A stretch of 6,986 bases of DNA from Desulfovibrio sp. Dsv1. GTDB lineage: Bacteria > Desulfobacterota > Desulfovibrionia > Desulfovibrionales > Desulfovibrionaceae. This document shows, one piece after another, positions 5,981 through 6,986 of the stretch (positions are counted from its first letter, which is position 1; each line of letters opens with the position of its first letter). A model generated the notes under the pieces. It was not told where the DNA came from and made no database searches. It was given only the letters and a program-made list of their open reading frames with translations. The position numbers were made by a program, and so were the translations under genes. The stretch spans positions 1 through 6,986 of the forward strand of contig APFI01000139.1 in NCBI GenBank assembly GCA_000403945.1. Reading direction: 5' to 3'.

Positions 5981-6625
5981 CTACACGCACTGCCAGACCC
6001 AGATCACCTTGCCCAGCACGTTTTTGTCGCAGCCCTCGTTCGGCAGGGGCATGGGATCGTATGCCGCATTGTCCGAATGCAGCATGATCACGCCGTTGGC
6101 GCTCATGCGGATACGCTTGATGACCCTGCCGAAATGCGGAACGTGCACCAGATAGATGCCGCCTTCGGAAAAATCACCCGTAAATTCGACAACCCCCACA
6201 TAAGCCCCGCGCATGATGGTGGGTTCCATGCTGTCGCCGTCCACCATGAAGGCCCCCATGCCGGGCCGCATGTACTGGGGAAGGATCTGCAAAAACATTT
6301 CCGGTTCGCCGCTGAAAAGCTCTGTCGGTTCCCCGGCCCCGGTGCTCCCGTACACGGGCACAGTGGGCAGGGATTCCCCCGTGACAGCTTCAGAGGGAGA
6401 GTTGCTTCCGATACGGCGGATGATGGGGACAGGAGAAAAAACTTCCATCCCCAAGGCATCAACAATGGCGGACACCGTATCAATGCCCGGAGATTTTGTT
6501 GAACGGGAAATGATCTTGCTCAGCGCATCCTGGCTGATTCCGGCAGACGCGGCGAAGGAAGACTGCCAGCCCCTGTTCTTACTTTTTTCATCCAAGACGG
6601 CATAAAATCTTTCTGAAAATTTCAT
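5981..6625 (-). CDS. Phage-type S24 (LexA/CI-like) transcriptional repressor
   Basis: This 214-aa protein would bind operator DNA as a dimer, maintain lysogeny, and self-cleave on RecA activation. An N-terminal HTH (about 20-60) includes SSFAASAGISQDALSKII. A linker follows, then the S24 peptidase fold (about 88-210). The catalytic Ser132 lies in DGDSMEPTIMRG, the general-base Lys170 in RVIKRI, and a probable Ala97-Gly98 scissile bond in GSTGAGEP. The spacings (35 from cleavage site to Ser, 38 from Ser to Lys) closely match LexA, so cleavage competence is likely. The start is supported by GGAGAG at 6636-6631 on the minus strand, with GGAG seven bases from ATG. It diverges from the Cro-like gene, with a palindromic operator directly upstream. 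The precise phage lineage is not recognised. Confidence 0.9.
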   Translation of the reverse strand: MKFSERFYAVLDEKSKNRGWQSSFAASAGISQDALSKIISRSTKSPGIDTVSAIVDALGMEVFSPVPIIRRIGSNSPSEAVTGESLPTVPVYGSTGAGEPTELFSGEPEMFLQILPQYMRPGMGAFMVDGDSMEPTIMRGAYVGVVEFTGDFSEGGIYLVHVPHFGRVIKRIRMSANGVIMLHSDNAAYDPMPLPNEGCDKNVLGKVIWVWQCV

Positions 6626-6630
6626 GATTT

Positions 6631-6636
6631 CTCTCC
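6631..6636 (-). promoter_or_regulatory. Ribosome binding site of the S24 repressor
   Basis: GGAGAG on the minus strand is well placed for the ATG at 6625. It lies immediately beside the operator palindrome (6638-6655), so repressor bound there would block transcription entering the gene. Confidence 0.75.
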
Positions 6637-6637
6637 A

Positions 6638-6655
6638 CTATGCCACATGGCATAG
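6638..6655. promoter_or_regulatory. Operator O1: 18-bp palindrome CTATGCCA-CA-TGGCATAG
   Basis: Arms of eight perfectly complementary bases flank a 2-base centre, lying between the repressor start and the divergent Cro-like gene. The size and symmetry are typical of a dimeric HTH repressor site. Related sites occur at 6694-6709 and, more weakly, 5903-5918. Confidence 0.75.
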
Positions 6656-6665
6656 ACAGTCAAAT
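6642..6665 (-). promoter_or_regulatory. Possible repressor promoter overlapping O1
   Basis: On the minus strand TTGACT (6665-6660) is a good -35 element. CATAGT overlapping the far arm of O1 is a weak -10 with a short 15-base spacing. If real, the repressor would shut off its own promoter by binding O1. The short spacing and closeness to the start codon make this tentative. Confidence 0.3.
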
Positions 6666-6693
6666 TCCCAAACGCACAAATTGGTTGCTTTTT

Positions 6694-6709
6694 ATTGCCA
6701 ATAGGCATA
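6694..6709. promoter_or_regulatory. Operator O2: TGCC-AATA-GGCA site at the Cro start
   Basis: ATTGCCAATAGGCATA keeps the TGCC-N4-GGCA spacing of O1 and matches it at 11 of 16 positions. It overlaps the only Shine-Dalgarno-like AGG (6703-6705) and a plausible -10 (TATCGT, 6708-6713, with TTGCTT at 6685-6690 as -35). Binding here should block the rightward Cro promoter. Confidence 0.6.
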
Positions 6710-6719
6710 TCGTTTGCCC

Positions 6720-6965
6720 ATGAACGTACATACCTTCCGGAACGATTTAAGGATGGCCCTGACGTCATCTGGAATGTCACAAAGTGAGCTTTCGCGACGA
6801 AGCGGTGTTGAGCAGTACAATATTTCAAAGTTCCTCAACGGGGAACGGGAAATGCTGCTGTCCAACGCTCTCCGCCTCTGGCCCTTCATCTACGGCGATG
6901 ACGGCGATGCTGGTCCGCGCCCCACGCCACCCGAACCCGATCCGAAGGATACAGGCAATGGCTGA
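6720..6965 (+). CDS. Small Cro/CI-type HTH protein (probable Cro)
   Basis: This is an 81-aa DNA-binding protein that probably opposes the S24 repressor at the shared operators. The helix-turn-helix (about 19-46) is MSQSELSRRSGVEQYNISKF, followed by LNGEREMLLSNALRL, a standard HTH_3 pattern. The acidic, proline-rich tail (from about 59) looks disordered. The start is uncertain. ATG 6720 has no close Shine-Dalgarno, while TTG 6714 lies eight bases after AGG and would add Met-Pro. If the TATCGT -10 is used, transcription would begin about at the ATG and the message could be leaderless. It is first in a plus-strand operon, and its stop region overlaps the next start. Confidence 0.8.
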   Translation: MNVHTFRNDLRMALTSSGMSQSELSRRSGVEQYNISKFLNGEREMLLSNALRLWPFIYGDDGDAGPRPTPPEPDPKDTGNG

Positions 6966-6986
6966 TGTTCCCGAAAGCATGACTTT
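6958..6986 (+). CDS. Start of a further early-operon gene (partial, cut by window end)
   Basis: ATG 6958 is preceded by GAAGGA (6944-6949) with an eight-base spacer, and overlaps the end of the Cro-like gene (stop at 6963-6965), a typical coupled arrangement. Only MADVPESMT is visible, so the product cannot be named. In phages this position commonly holds an early regulator, replication or transposition gene. Confidence 0.5.

Larger units (their letters stand above)
4677..6986. mobile_element. Left part of a probable prophage or phage-like island (open to the right)
   Basis: The segment begins where homology to the GntR relic stops, and shows a clear drop in GC at the fic gene. It carries an S24 phage-type repressor divergent from a Cro-like protein, which is standard prophage regulatory architecture. 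The repressor-minus, Cro-plus order near an end fits both lambdoid and transposable (Mu/B3-like) phages. No integrase, transposase, structural gene or terminal repeat is visible in the window. The boundary is approximate (about 4675-4693). Confidence 0.6.

Noticed and set aside
5930..6502. 190-aa plus-strand ORF
   Set aside because: It is a His/Pro/Gly-rich shadow of the S24 repressor gene on the opposite strand.
1..6986. tRNA, rRNA or CRISPR array
   Set aside because: No cloverleaf, conserved rRNA core or regularly spaced repeat array was found by eye; the only direct repeats are the short pairs before fic.

Overview
The window looks like a piece of a GC-rich proteobacterial chromosome. The style of the housekeeping proteins suggests a Desulfovibrio-like sulfate reducer; this is an impression from the proteins, not a measured assignment. 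It has two parts. The left part (about 1-4676) is ordinary chromosome. It holds a structured non-coding leader of about 460 bases, a class A penicillin-binding protein of the PBP1A type, a tRNA m1A58 methyltransferase (TrmI type), and a small multidrug resistance (SugE/Gdx) gene translationally coupled to trmI. The SugE/Gdx gene carries an apparent one-base deletion near its start. A strong stem-loop terminator closes this plus-strand run. After it, on the minus strand, lies a decayed FCD-domain GntR regulator, broken by an in-frame stop and two frame changes and lacking its DNA-binding half.

The right part (about 4677-6986) reads as the left end of a prophage or phage-like island that abuts the decayed regulator. 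From left to right it carries an AT-richer class II Fic AMP-transferase gene (minus), a LexA/CI-like S24 repressor with an HTH, a recognisable Ala-Gly cleavage site and a Ser/Lys dyad (minus), a divergent small Cro-like HTH protein (plus), and the first codons of a further plus-strand gene that runs off the end. The 88-95 bp between repressor and Cro has the layout of a lysis/lysogeny switch: one nearly perfect 18-bp palindrome (8-bp arms) just upstream of the repressor ribosome binding site, and a related TGCC-N4-GGCA site overlapping the Cro start region. A weaker relative of the same operator lies in the gap upstream of fic, so the repressor may also control fic.

Working model (inference): the S24 protein keeps the element silent by binding these sites and is inactivated by SOS-type self-cleavage. 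Cro opposes it and leads an early operon. Fic is an accessory gene at the element's edge, plausibly acting on the host or on competing phages. No integrase, transposase or attachment-site duplication is visible here, so the kind of element cannot be settled from this window. No tRNA, rRNA or CRISPR array was seen.
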